A stretch of DNA of 64,000 nt from Meles meles (Eukaryota; Chordata; Mammalia; Carnivora; Mustelidae). Both the position numbers and the translations under genes were made by a program. Every line of letters starts with the position of its first letter. Positions within the stretch are counted from its first letter, which is position 1. The DNA lies in assembly GCF_922984935.1 (NCBI RefSeq), contig NC_060083.1, positions 45,475,203-45,539,202 of the forward strand, read 5' to 3'. The notes under the pieces were generated by a model. That model was not told the DNA's origin, made no database searches, and saw only the letters and a program-made list of their open reading frames with translations. Of this stretch, positions 1 to 11,500 are shown one piece after another.

Positions 1-9
1 ACCTGGGAA

Positions 10-208
10 AATTTTTTTTTTTTTAAGATTTTATGTATTCACTTGACAGAGATACAGCGAGAGAGGGAGCACAAACAGGGGGAGTCGGGGAGGGAGAAGC
101 AGGCTCTCTACCGAGCAGGGAGCCTGATGTGGAACTCCATCCCAGGACCCTGGGATCATGACCTGATCCGAAGGCAGACACTCAATGACTGAGTCACCCA
201 GGCGCCCC
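10..208 (-). mobile_element. Can-SINE
   Basis: Reverse-oriented copy: poly(T), AAGATTTTAT, then ...GAGTCACCCAGGCGCCCC at its 5' end. Confidence 0.9.
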
Positions 209-239
209 ACTTGAGGAATTTTTAAAACACAAAACTTCC

Positions 240-540
240 CAAACTCCACTCCTAGCCTGGCAGAGGCTGACTAGATCCTATTTCCTCTTCCTGAGCACCA
301 AGGAAAACTACGTTTCCCGGGCTCCTTTGCAATAATCCAGGGCCACATGACTAGGTTCTGGCCAATGGATGTTGGCCGACTGGCCAACCCATAATATCCC
401 TGAGTAATTTCCGACCCTCTACTCCTCTTCCATCCCACCTGTGCAGCCTGTTCTGAAAGATGGTGGTGTGAAAAATAGAAAGAGGCTGGATCCCTGAGTC
501 ACTACCAGGATTGCCACCCAATTCCCATCAGATATGATGT
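240..540. repeat. Old interspersed repeat, unnamed
   Basis: Contains GGGCCACATGACTAGGTTCT and GGCCAATGG, wording shared with the 47.2 kb repeat. Family not assigned. Confidence 0.4.
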
Positions 541-569
541 GAGCAAAAAATTAATAATAAAGCTGTGTT

Positions 570-680
570 GGAGGCGCCTGGCTGGCTCAGTTGAAGAGCA
601 TGTGATCTTGGTCTTGGGGTTGTGCGTTCGAATCCCACATTGGGTATAGAGATTCTTTAAAAATAAAAATCTTAAAATAA
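570..680 (+). mobile_element. Old tRNA-like SINE (short form)
   Basis: GGCGCCTGGCTGGCTCAG, GTTGTGCGTTCGAATCCCAC (box B) and a TTTAAAAATAAAAATC tail. Confidence 0.8.
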
Positions 681-877
681 GGGGCGCCTGGGTGGCTCAG
701 CCATTAAGCATCTGCCTTTAGCTCAGGTCATGATCCCAGGGTCTTGGGATTGAGCCCCGCATCAGGCTTCCTGCTCCTCGGGAAGCCTGCTTCTCCTTCT
801 CCCACTGCCCCTGCTTGTTCTCCCTCTCTTGCTGTATTTCTCTGTCAGATAAATAAACAAAATCTTTTTAAAAAAAC
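681..877 (+). mobile_element. Can-SINE
   Basis: Full copy from GGGGCGCCTGGGTGGCTCAG to an A-rich tail; directly abuts the previous and next SINEs. Confidence 0.95.
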
Positions 878-885
878 TTAAAATA

Positions 886-1090
886 GGGACGCCTGGGTGA
901 CTCAGTGGGTTAAGCCTCTGCCTTTGGCTCAGGTCATGACCTCAGGGTCCCCGCATCCGGCTCTCTGCTCAGCAGGGAGCCTGCTTCCCCCTCTCTTTGC
1001 TGGTCTCTGCCTACTTGTGATCTCTCTCTCTGTGTCAAATAAATAAATAAATCCTAAAATTTTTTAAAATAAATATATAAATAAATAAAA
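886..1090 (+). mobile_element. Can-SINE
   Basis: GGGACGCCTGGGTGACTCAG to a long AAATAAAT tail; third of a row of three. Confidence 0.93.
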
Positions 1091-1366
1091 CTTAAGATAA
1101 TAATAATAATAATAAACGACTGTGTTAGTTATAGTAGTCTGCCTTTCCAGAACTTCTGATTTAACTGATCTGGAGTAAAGTCCAAGCAATTGTTTTTGTG
1201 TTTGTTTTTTAACCCCTCAGGCAATTCTAGTGTGCAGCCAGGATTGAGAAACCCTGGATTAGGACAAAAATACAAGTGTGGGGTCGCTAGGTATGGTCAT
1301 GAAATATTCGTTTTTCCAAGGACACCCCGGAGACAGGAAGAAGGTTGTTCAAAAATGAGAGGAAGA

Positions 1367-1561
1367 GGGGCGCCTGGGTGGCTCAGTGGTTTAAGCCACT
1401 GCCTTCGGCTCAGGTCATGATCTCAGGGTCCTGGGATCGAGTCCCGCATCGGGCTCTCTGCTCAGCGGGGAGCCTGCTTCCCTCTCACTCTCTCTGCCTG
1501 CCTCTCTGCCTACTTGTGATCTCTCTCTGTCAAATAAATAAATAAAATCTTTTAAAAAAAA
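1367..1561 (+). mobile_element. Can-SINE with target duplication
   Basis: Full mustelid-type copy. ATGAGAGGAAGA occurs on both sides (1355-1366 and 1562-1573). Confidence 0.95.
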
Positions 1562-1573
1562 ATGAGAGGAAGA

Positions 1574-1705
1574 TGGGTGCCTGGGTGGCTCAATTCGTTT
1601 GGTGACCAACTCTCGATCTCAGCTCAGGTCTTGATCTCAGGGTCATGAGTTCAGGCCCCGAGTTGGGCTCCACACTCGGTGTGGTGCCAACTTAAAAAAA
1701 AAAAA
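1574..1705 (+). mobile_element. Old SINE variant
   Basis: GGTGCCTGGGTGGCTCAATT, then CTCGATCTCAGCTCAGGTCT and a poly(A) tail; a diverged subfamily also seen at 57.5 kb. Confidence 0.8.
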
Positions 1706-2101
1706 GAGAGAGAGAGGAAGAGGGTGTAAAAACATGGAGGGAGACAGGGGACCCCAAAGGGAAAGGTTGACCAGAAAACTATTCTATGTGCTGGGAATGA
1801 TCAGGGAATATTTCAGAGTTGGGGTATTTAATATTCAACCCTAAATTCTCATTAGACCTGTTAGGTGGGAGACATGAGTCCTTATGCTGTCTCCACACCC
1901 CCAATGAAGTCCGCCCCATGCTCATCCCTGTGTGAGTGGATGCTTTGGGGAAATCGGAGGAAGAAAGCCAGTTCCACATTTGGTTGTTGTAGGGAGGAGG
2001 GAAAAGCTAAAGCCCCCAGCTGAGAATCCTCAGTGAACATTCTGAGCTCCCCTGAAGAATTCAAGGTGGGGAGGAAGGCTGATGTCTTGCCCGAGGGATT
2101 T

Positions 2102-2102
<1 letters not shown>

Positions 2103-2134
<32 letters not shown>
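2103..2134 (+). repeat. (AC)n microsatellite
   Basis: Sixteen AC dinucleotides in a row. Confidence 0.95.
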
Positions 2135-2136
<2 letters not shown>

Positions 2137-2575
2137 ATGGTGACATCTGGGTGACATTTCAACCAGCTGTCTATGGCTTGTATTGTTGAGTGCCTAGAAC
2201 CAATCCCAACATCAGAGCCGAGAGAGTCCCATGACATTTCCATAGAGGGTAAACCTAAGCAGGACAGGGACCTGCTGAAAGCCACGGAGCAAGTTCTGGG
2301 TGAAGTGGAGTGGATTAGCCTTGGAGTCCCCAAGTCCCCGGCCTCCATGAATGCTCACAGACTCCTGGATACGAGCATTTAGAAGAAGCATCTTCTGGTG
2401 ATGGGGCACGTGGAATGGGGAGATGGGAAATTGTGGGAGACATCACTGAACACAAGTCACTCCGACTTCCATTCCAGAATCATCTGTGCTGGGCTCCCCA
2501 CTCTCACCCTGTACCAAAACCATCCTTCAGGCCCCAACCGAAGACAGACAGAGCCCAGAAGCCTTTGTTTTCACA

Positions 2576-2581
2576 TTTAAT
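2576..2581 (-). terminator. MPP2: MPP2 poly(A) signal (ATTAAA)
   Basis: ATTAAA read on the minus strand, about 2.4 kb beyond the MPP2 stop codon. I saw no better AATAAA on this strand between it and the stop, so the 3' UTR probably runs from 4978 to about 2560. Distal position and hexamer choice are inferred. Confidence 0.6.
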
Positions 2582-5500
2582 CAAAGGAAAAGAAAGAAAA
2601 CCAGTCAGAGCAAAAGCTCAGGAATTGGCTGAGGGAGGGGAGAGGGGAAGGGCGACAGGGCCACTGAGTGTGGACAGTGGGGGGCAGAGTCCTCATTATC
2701 CCAAGGTGCCCCAAGTACAAGCATCCAGGGAAGGAGGATAAGGTCAGAGAGGTAATGTGGCGGGCACACACCTGTTCCAACCCAGCCCTGGGCCGGGAAG
2801 TGAGTGGGGCTTGTGTAGGGGATGTAGGACACAGTTGAAGGGATGAAGACAGGTGAGGAGGGGCCCAGCCCTGCCCCCCAGGCATCACTAGAGGTGAAGG
2901 TGCCGGAAACCAGAACAGCATCAGCGCAGGAGATCTGCCCGGCAGGGCAGGGTCAGGTGGCAGCTCCTTGGTAAGGTGCCCAGCACCCTAGGCCGGGCTC
3001 CCCCACCTCCATCAAAGGATGCTCTTTCCATTAGGGGGCTTTGGGGGTTAACCAAGGGGAGGGGGGGCTGCACCTGCAGATCCTCCACTGCTTCTACTCC
3101 CCAGCGCCCCAGGTGAGGTGGGAACTGGCAAAGGATACCACTGTCTCGGACCAGGAGGAGAGCAGCTCTTCCTCCCACTCCTGGTCCCCTTGGGCAGTGG
3201 GTAAGGGAGATGCAAGGAAGAGCTGGAATGAGGATAAAAAGAACACTGATGAAAGGGGAAAGAGGAGTATAAAGGTGACTGCATAGTGGATGCCAAGCTA
3301 TGCAAATGAGATGGGAGCAGGCTTGACCTTTACATCTCATTTGCATATCCTAGGCAAATGCAAATGAGATCCCTAATATAATAAATATATTTCTAACTTT
3401 GTAATAAATATTCTGTTTCTTCTCCCTCCCCTTCCCTAGGAAATGGGCACACAGTGGTTCAGGGGCCAGCTCGGGCTGAACCTGCAGCGAAGACTGATCA
3501 GACACTCAGAGAACTGGGAAGGACGAAGGGACTGGCTGGCGGTGGTGTTGATGGGGTGGTCCCTGCAAGGACAGGTTCACCCCAGACAGGGTCACAGAGA
3601 GGGACAAGGGCCAGGTGCCTGGGGAAGTCTAGGACGGCCTTCTTAAAAGGGATTCTCCTATCTTACACAATTGCCCTCCCCAAGGACTCGAGGGTGTCAT
3701 ATAGGATAGGGGGACACTAAGAGAGGGGGAGAAAGACATCCGGGGAGGGCCAAGGCTCTGGCATCTGGGATAAGAGTCTCATAAGAAATGGGGACTGATG
3801 GGGAGCCCCCAAAAATAGGGCCGCAAAAAGTGACCTCCAAAGCAAAACAACACTTTGCTTCGCTTCTCCCAAAACCGAGACTCACACACACACACATGCA
3901 AATGGCACAAACACAGACCAGGTGCCCCGGCCTGCGGGACCTAAGCTGCGCAGGCAGAAACAGTGTGGATGGCGCCCCCTGGAGTTGTACAACAAGGAGC
4001 CGGCTAGAGCACAGACGTCCTCTGCCAAGCCCCTGCTGGTGGCCGGCTCACAAGCTCCTCTCTGCACCCATCCTCAGTCCCCCAGGCACACCTGATGCGA
4101 GTGGGCCACCTGGACCGCGCCGGAGGGACCAAGATGGACTGTGGTCCTGAACAGGGAGCCCAGACGTGCCACCAACCTCCCCCCACCACCACCCCAGCCA
4201 TGGTCAGCAGTCACAGGCTCCCTGTCACAGGGCTCAACCTTCAGCTCACCCCTCCCTGCGCTGAGCCCTGCGGGGAGTAGAGCCGCCCTGCCAGGGGCAC
4301 ATCCAGAGAAGTCTGTGGAGAGACTTAGGCAGTGAAAAGCTGTGCAGGAAGGAAGGACAGCGTGGGGTCCACTTGCGGGCCTCTGCCTCATTCCCAGGGA
4401 GCTGGGACCGCACTGCTCCCTGGCTGTGGCAGCCGGCTCAAGCTTTGGCTCCCCCAGCCTTCAAGAGGTCCCCAGGCGGGCACCACTGCCCTGGACAGCC
4501 AGCCTGCTCACAGCGACTCCAACCGGCAGGGACCAGGGGTGGGAGGAGCCCGGGAATGGAGTGGGCGTGGCCAGTCCGAGGGGAAAGGGCGGCTGGAGAG
4601 AGGTGGCCAGGGGCAGTGTACCTACTGGCCACAGGGCCCCAGAGCAGCTTTCCTCTTCTCTGCACTGGGCATTATGGAGGTGACTCTGACACACTCCGGG
4701 GAACAGCCTGGCCCTCAGAGAAGGACACCCGGTGGCCAGGGGGCATCGGGAGTGGGCAGCACCTGGGCACAGTCGTGCCCCATGAACACCCACCTCCTTG
4801 GCAGTGCACGCGTCTGTGCAGAACAGCTTAGGGCCCGCTAGGAGCCATCGTCACCCGGGGAGAGCCAGACGGCCGGGGATGAGAGCTAAGGACCAGGGCT
4901 GGGGGTCATGGCTGGGGCAGGGGATGGATTCAGGGTTCTGGGTCACAGCCCAGAGGGGAGCAGTCCCCATGAACAGTCTCAGTACACCCAGCTGACGGGC
5001 ACCCACTGGGGCTCCGTCCGTAGCTTCTCCATGGCAGCCTGGAGCTCACGAAAGGTCCTCTCCAAGTTGGTGTTGACCAGGCTGAGGTCGAAGTAATGCC
5101 CGTAGCCCCTCTGGATGCGGCTGCTCTCCTCCACTGTCCTCCTCAGGTCGGCCTCCTGCGGAACAAGGGACCCTCCGGGCCATCAGTGTCCCCCACGTCC
5201 ACCCCCATGGTCAGGGGGAATCGGCAGCCTTCCCTATCTGTCCCCCTTCCCCAGAGCCCAGCCATGTCAGGTATGGGCTCCCCGGCCTGAGGAGGCAGGA
5301 AGCCCCTCCCCACATGCCCCAGGGCAGCTCCCCGGCAACTCTGGACAGACTAACGGGTGAAAAGAAGGAAGGAAGGAAATAAACCTCAGGGAGTGCCAAG
5401 CAGGGCACACTAACTGCTTTGCAACCTGCATAATCTTTACTGTGGCTCTGCAAGGCAGGACTCATTATGCTCCCTCCACTCTGACCAGGCGCCCTTAACC

Positions 5501-8500
5501 TCCGCAGCCTGAGATACACCTCCCAGGCATGCTATTACTGGGGCAACCCCAGGAACCACCACCCCACACCTAGTCAAAGGTGGGCAGCTGGCCAGGCAGG
5601 AATGCAGAGGGAACTTTGAATAATGACTTAAATAAGTCAAGGTGGAAGCTCTAGGACTGGCCCAGCTATGTCCCAGTGACCCCAGTTGGCTACGTTTGTG
5701 GCCAGGGGACTTCAGCCTGGAGCCCAGCCCAGGCAGCCTTTGCCAGGGCCTCAGCAGGACTCTGACCTGGGACCTGAGAGCTGCAGTACCAGCTGTGGCC
5801 AGCAGGTGGACCCCTGAGCCCAGAGTTCTGCAAACCCGACATCTCCCGGGGAAGGGGAAGGCTGCTCTAAGCGGTACTTGGTGCGGAGGTAGGTGTCCTG
5901 GGGTCCTGTAATACCTGATTCGAAGCCCCCTCTTCCCAGCGCTGCCTCCTCCCTAATGCTAACTCATCCCTCCAGCCAGACTTCCAGCCCCCAGCTTCCT
6001 CCTTCCCTTCAGCCTTTCCCTCCAGCTATAGACACCCTCAGACCACCTGGTCCATTCTGCCCACACATCTCCCACTGGCCGTCTGGACTCCCTTTGGTCA
6101 GCACTCTGTCCCCATAGAATGGATGGAGCTGTGGGGCTGGCAAAAGCTCCTGCAGCCCAGGCTAGCCGTATCCCTGACTGTAAGACTCTGGACACTTCAC
6201 TTCCTTGCCCAGACCTCTGTTTTCACATCTACAAAGCGGGAATCACAAGTCGAAACTCACTGATACTTCAGGTGGGCCCCTCTCCCCTTCCCCGATGCCA
6301 CCTTCTTCCCCTCATCAGCCCCAGCCTGCCCTCTCCCCAAGGCAGCCACCGGACGCCTCCCAACATGCATGAGAGCCCTCACCGTGAGCTGCTTGGTGGA
6401 CACCCCACTCTCCAGGGCAGCCCGGTTCATGGCCCGGAGGGTCTCAAAGTCAGGGGCCTCGATGAACACCACATAAGGGACAAACTCAGCTGTTCTTAGC
6501 ACTTTCACTGCCTGCAGGAAGAGAAGGGGATGGGGGGAATCTGTCCCCACAGACATCCTAGAAGGTTGGTGAAGGATTACTGGGTGGGAGGGACAGATAC
6601 CTGGAAATGGTGGGGAAATGGTACCTGGCATCCTGGGACCTGACACCCGGGGGTGAATGGTAGAGGAACCACTGGCAGGTGGCTGGGGTTTGGGACACCA
6701 GGGGAGGCTAGGGGGTCTGGGAGGCTGAGAAAAATGTTCTAGGTGGGTTGGGTCCCTAACAGGAGCTGAGGGGTCTAAAGGGGGGACCTGCTTGGGAGAC
6801 CGGAGCCTGGAAATATATGGGGGTTATGTGGCGGGGCAGGGTGGGGGGCAGCAGAGTGCACAGAGGGGAAATGGGCAGGCTGGAAACAAGCAGGCTGGGA
6901 CCGTACCTGTGGGTTGACATCCAGCACGCACACCTTGCCGGCGGCGACCACACCCCGGATGGAGTCAATGCGTGTGCCATACAGGTTGCCCTCGTATTCG
7001 CCATGTTCCAGGTAGCGTCCCGCCCGGATGTCGGCCTCCATCTCCCCACGGGACACAAAGCTATAGCCCTGGCCTTCCCGCTCTGAGTCCTTGGGCCGCC
7101 GGGATGTGTCTGGGGGTGGGAGGGACTGAATGAACACAGGCAGGCAGTGTGCCGCCTCAGGCACACGTGTACGTGTCCTACGGGGGCCGCGCAGCCCAGC
7201 AAGTGCAGCCCCCCTCCACACCCCTCCCACGCCCCGTGCCCTCACCCTCACCATTGATACCCATGGATCCGAGACATCCATATGGGGGCGGGCTCCAGAG
7301 TTCACTGCTCCAGCCCAGCGCTCACAGATGGGGGAGCTGAGGTCCAGAGAGGGCAATGGGCACCCCAAAGCCACCCACCAAGGTCAAGCAGATCTGGGGT
7401 CAGCACTCAGGTTCCGGCCTCCAGGAACCAGGAGCTCTGACCACCCCTGCTGGTTCTGTCACTAGATGAGGCCCTGTTTCACACGGGTTCCCAACAGGGT
7501 TTTTTTTGTTTGTTTATTTGTTTGCTTTTAATTTTATTTATTTATTTAAAAGAGAGAGAGCGAGGGCAAGGGAGTCTGAGTGAGGAGCAAAGGGAGAGGG
7601 AGAAGCAGGCTCCTCTGCTGAGCAGGGAGCCCGATCCAGACCCATCTCAGGAGTTGGGGATCACGACCTGAACCAAAGGCAGATGCTTAACCGACTGCGC
7701 CTCCCGGGTGCCCCCCAGCTGGGTTTTTAGCAAATGAAACATGACAGAAGGAGAGGCAAGGCTTGCCCAGCCTACTGGGGCCACAGGTCCAAAAGAGGGC
7801 ATCCCAAACCTTCTCCAGCCTGCAGTTCCCCCATCACCCGCAGGGGGGCACCCCCCACACCTCCTTCAAAAGTATCACTTGACTTGATGACCTGCACAGG
7901 CCCACTCAGTGAATGTGGCCCTGGCGCCGAGGGCACTCCTGCCTCCTGGCCCCCCACCCAGCAGGGCCCAGCTCTCACTCACAAGGCACTGTGGTGCCGT
8001 ATCGATCTGGATCCCACATGATGAGCTTGTTCTTCAGGCTGCGCCGGCCCACTCCCTGGGCTCCAATCAGCACCAGGGTTTTCCGGCGGAAGGGGGGCAT
8101 GCGGGCCACCTCCTCATAAATGAGCAGCTCGTGGCGGTCAAACTCTGAACACAGGGAAAGGTACTCGTCAGGCTACGCGGGTGGCATGGGAGGGGCCAGG
8201 GGCCAAGGGGCCCGGGCCAGGGGCAGCAAAGAGAGAGTAGGCAGGGCCCACGGACAAGACTGGCAGCATCAGCACACGGAGGGAGAGCATGCGCACAAGT
8301 CCCTGGCGGCTGGAGGGAGGGGGCAGACCGTGTTAGAGCACAGGGAGGGGGCCTCCAACACCCACCTGCATTCTTGGTAGTCAAATACATCATTCGCTTC
8401 TTTTTCTTTCCTGAAAGGCTGCCACACAGCGTCCCTGGCCACAGAGAGATGGGCGAGTGAGGCCAAGCAGGCTTGTGTTCGCTACCAGACTAGGGGCTCC

Positions 8501-11500
8501 AGGGAGGACCCTCATACCTGAGGTGGGTGTCAACTCCAGGTCCCGTTTGACAAAGGCTTTCCGCTTCTCCTCCAGCAGCTGGCTGGGGATGAGCCCAGCG
8601 CTGCCCCCTTCCACATGGCATGCCTGCAAGGGATATGGGACAAAGACCTGTCCAAGTGAGAAGACACCTCCCCAGGCCCTCACCTCAGCGCCCCCCCACC
8701 CCACGCCACACGTGGAGACAGACACCAAGCCGCACCTGCCACCAGTTAGCGTCGTCCTGGTTTACAATCTGCAGCAAGTCCCCAGCACTGAAGCGCAGGC
8801 CCGCCTCCTTGCAGGGGATGAGGCTGTCTCTTCCGGGGTCATAGTCAAAGTGGCATTTCACAAATACCTGGGCCAGGGATCACAGAAGGGTCAAGGGAAG
8901 AAGGGAAGGCTGGAGGGCAGTACCCTTCTCAGACCAGCCCCCCCCCACTTCCCCTTTCTGAGGGTGGGGGAGTGTCACACCGTCCCCTGTCTTCCCCCTA
9001 CCCTCACAAAGATGCAAGAGGCTTGGGTACCGTCCCTCTCCAGGCAGGACGCACCCCAGACCCACCCAGCCACCTCCCTGGGACCAGCCTCCCTTTGCAT
9101 CTAGAACAAAAGGATTCAGAGTGATGGCGTCTCTGCTGGGGGAGGGGGCATGGACCCATCCACTGAGGAGAAGGCGGGATCACTGGGGAAGGGACAAAAT
9201 CCTGGCACATAAACCAGGATCCCTTGGTCTACCCACACCCTCCGCTTGGCCCAGGGGGCTCTGGCAGATGGCTGGAAAGCCCACAGGAGAAGATGGACAG
9301 AGCAGCCAGACCCCCACAATCCACCAACCAGGAGGCAGCCATACAGGACGCGTGGCGACCCGACGTTGCGCATGCGCGCACCCTGTTCGCATCTGCAGGC
9401 ACAGGGCTGCATCCACATGGGTGTTCCTGTGGGCACCCCAGGCCTTAAATGTGCACCCGTCCCTTGCACATGTGTATGAGTGCCCACAACTAGGGCCAAT
9501 GCACGAGCATGCGGGAGATGGGGCACTCTCACCCCCGGGATGTCACCCTGGTGGCTGCCCTTTGGGCCTGGGACTGGGGGTAAGGGGGGAGCTTGGTGAA
9601 GGGACTCACCTGGCGGGGCAGATGGGGCTCCTGGTAGCTGGGCAGGATCTTGAGGATGACGCTGCCGCTGGCACTGCGCAGGAGCTCCTGCAGGGCGCGG
9701 GGGTCGCTGCCCACCGGCTGCCCGTTCACCTCTTTGATGATGTCGCCCACATGCAGCAGGCCTTGCTGAGCCACCATGCCACCATGCAGGATGCGGGCGA
9801 TCACCAGCTCGCCGCCCTCCACGCGGAACGTCACACCCTGGGGGGGATAGAGGGCCGGTATGATGAAGCCCCAGGGGCTCCAAGCCAGAATCTTTGGATG
9901 GGTCTCCTAAGCGCCCCTCCATTCCCATCCTCACCCCCTTCTATCCCGGCCTCGCTTGTCCTCCTCTTCCAACTCTCTGCCCAAACTCTTCATTCAGGGG
10001 GACATTCATGGAGAGAAAGCGGGCGGAGTGGGGAGGATCCTGGCACTTTCTGTGTGCAGCTCAGGTGCACAGGGTCTGTGGTCTCCAGGAGCTGCATGGG
10101 CCCATCTCCGTCTTCGGCCCTCTCCTGACCAGATTTGGTCCCCACCGGTTACTCTCAGTGGCCCCTCCAGACCCCCAGCCTCAGCCCCGCCTGGTGGCCT
10201 CACCAGATGCTCTCCAGCTGTTTTGCGGATGCCCACCATGCGCACTGCGTCAGGAGGCACTGGCTGGTTGCTGAAGGTGGGGTCCAGGCCAGGGCTGGGG
10301 GGTGGTGTCTCATAGGTCTTGGAGGCCACAGAGTCATGTGTCTCCAGGAGAGACTGCGGAGGTAGTGGAAAGAGGGCACACCATGAGACAGTGTCCCACG
10401 GTCCCTTCCCATCCCTGTGCTAACGTCCTGCCAGCCCCCTCCCCGCAGCCTGCCCCAGCCCCCAACCCAGCCCAGGGCCTGAACCTGGAAGTGGGGCTCC
10501 TGGAGGATGCGGGCCAGCTCCGCGGCGGTGCTGCTCTGCTCTGCCAGCTGGGCCAGGTCCCGGAGGATCTCCTGCACGAGCTCTAGGTTGTTGTCCCGCA
10601 CTGCCTCCAGCTTGGTCTCCTCCAGCCGCTCATGGGCCTGGTGGGGGGTGGGCAGAACAGCTGACTCCTGAGGATCCCCAAGAAGCCTGAGGTACCAAAA
10701 CACGGTCCCCTACCAGCTCAGATCCTGACTTCAGACCTTACCCCATGCATGGCTTCTGACACCAGCTTCAGATCCTCCCTCACCCACACACAAGCACACA
10801 CACACACAGACACGCCTTGCTTTCCCCTTTCTCCCCCCAAACAATGATGAGGACCCAGTTTACAGAAGGAAGAATACAAGCCCAAATGTTCATTCCCATC
10901 CTCTTGTCACAGAGGGCCATTAAAATCATCAAGCTGTCCCCAGTCCCCCGGGACCTTATAAGCCTGTGAGTTCAAGGACAGCTTTTTCCACGTGACGGCA
11001 CGGTCTTGGACATCCTGTAGCCCAGGATGAGGAAGCCGGAGAAGTGGAGCAACTTGTTCAAGGTCACAGGGACCCAAACTTGGGTCTCCAGACCTTCAGG
11101 CCAGTGCTCCCAGGGAGGGAGGAGACAAGAAATCAGTACAATTGACCCTTGAAGAACACGAGGGTTAGGCACACCAATCCTGCACCATCAAAAATTGCTA
11201 TGTATGGGACATCCGGGTGGCTCAGTCGTTAAGCGTCTGCCTTCAGCCCAGGATCCTGGGATTGAGCCCCACATCAGGCTCTCTGCTCAGTGGGAAGCCT
11301 GCTTCTCCCTCTCCCACTCCCCCTGCTTGTGTTCCCTCTCTCGCTGTCTCTCTCTGTCAAATAAAAAAAATCTTTTTAAAAAATCGCTATGTAACTTTTG
11401 AATCCACGAAAACATAATTACTAATGGTCTACTGTTGGCTGAAGTCTTCTTCTATGTTATATGATTATATACTGTATTCTTACAATAAAGTAAGCTAGGG

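Larger units (their letters stand above)
2560..4978 (-). other. MPP2: MPP2 3' UTR
   Basis: Stretch of 2.4 kb after the TGA at 4979 with no SINE and no plausible exon. It contains the three-octamer inverted repeat at 3299-3370. Short open frames here on both strands lack splice context or family resemblance and are taken as chance. Confidence 0.65.

Noticed and set aside
8120..8380. Plus-strand small open frames between MPP2 exons
   Set aside because: Intronic or antisense, no start or splice context.
9121..10128. Plus-strand open frame of 335 codons
   Set aside because: It is antisense to MPP2 PDZ and linker exons; it exists because those GC-rich exons lack stops on the other strand. No family resemblance.
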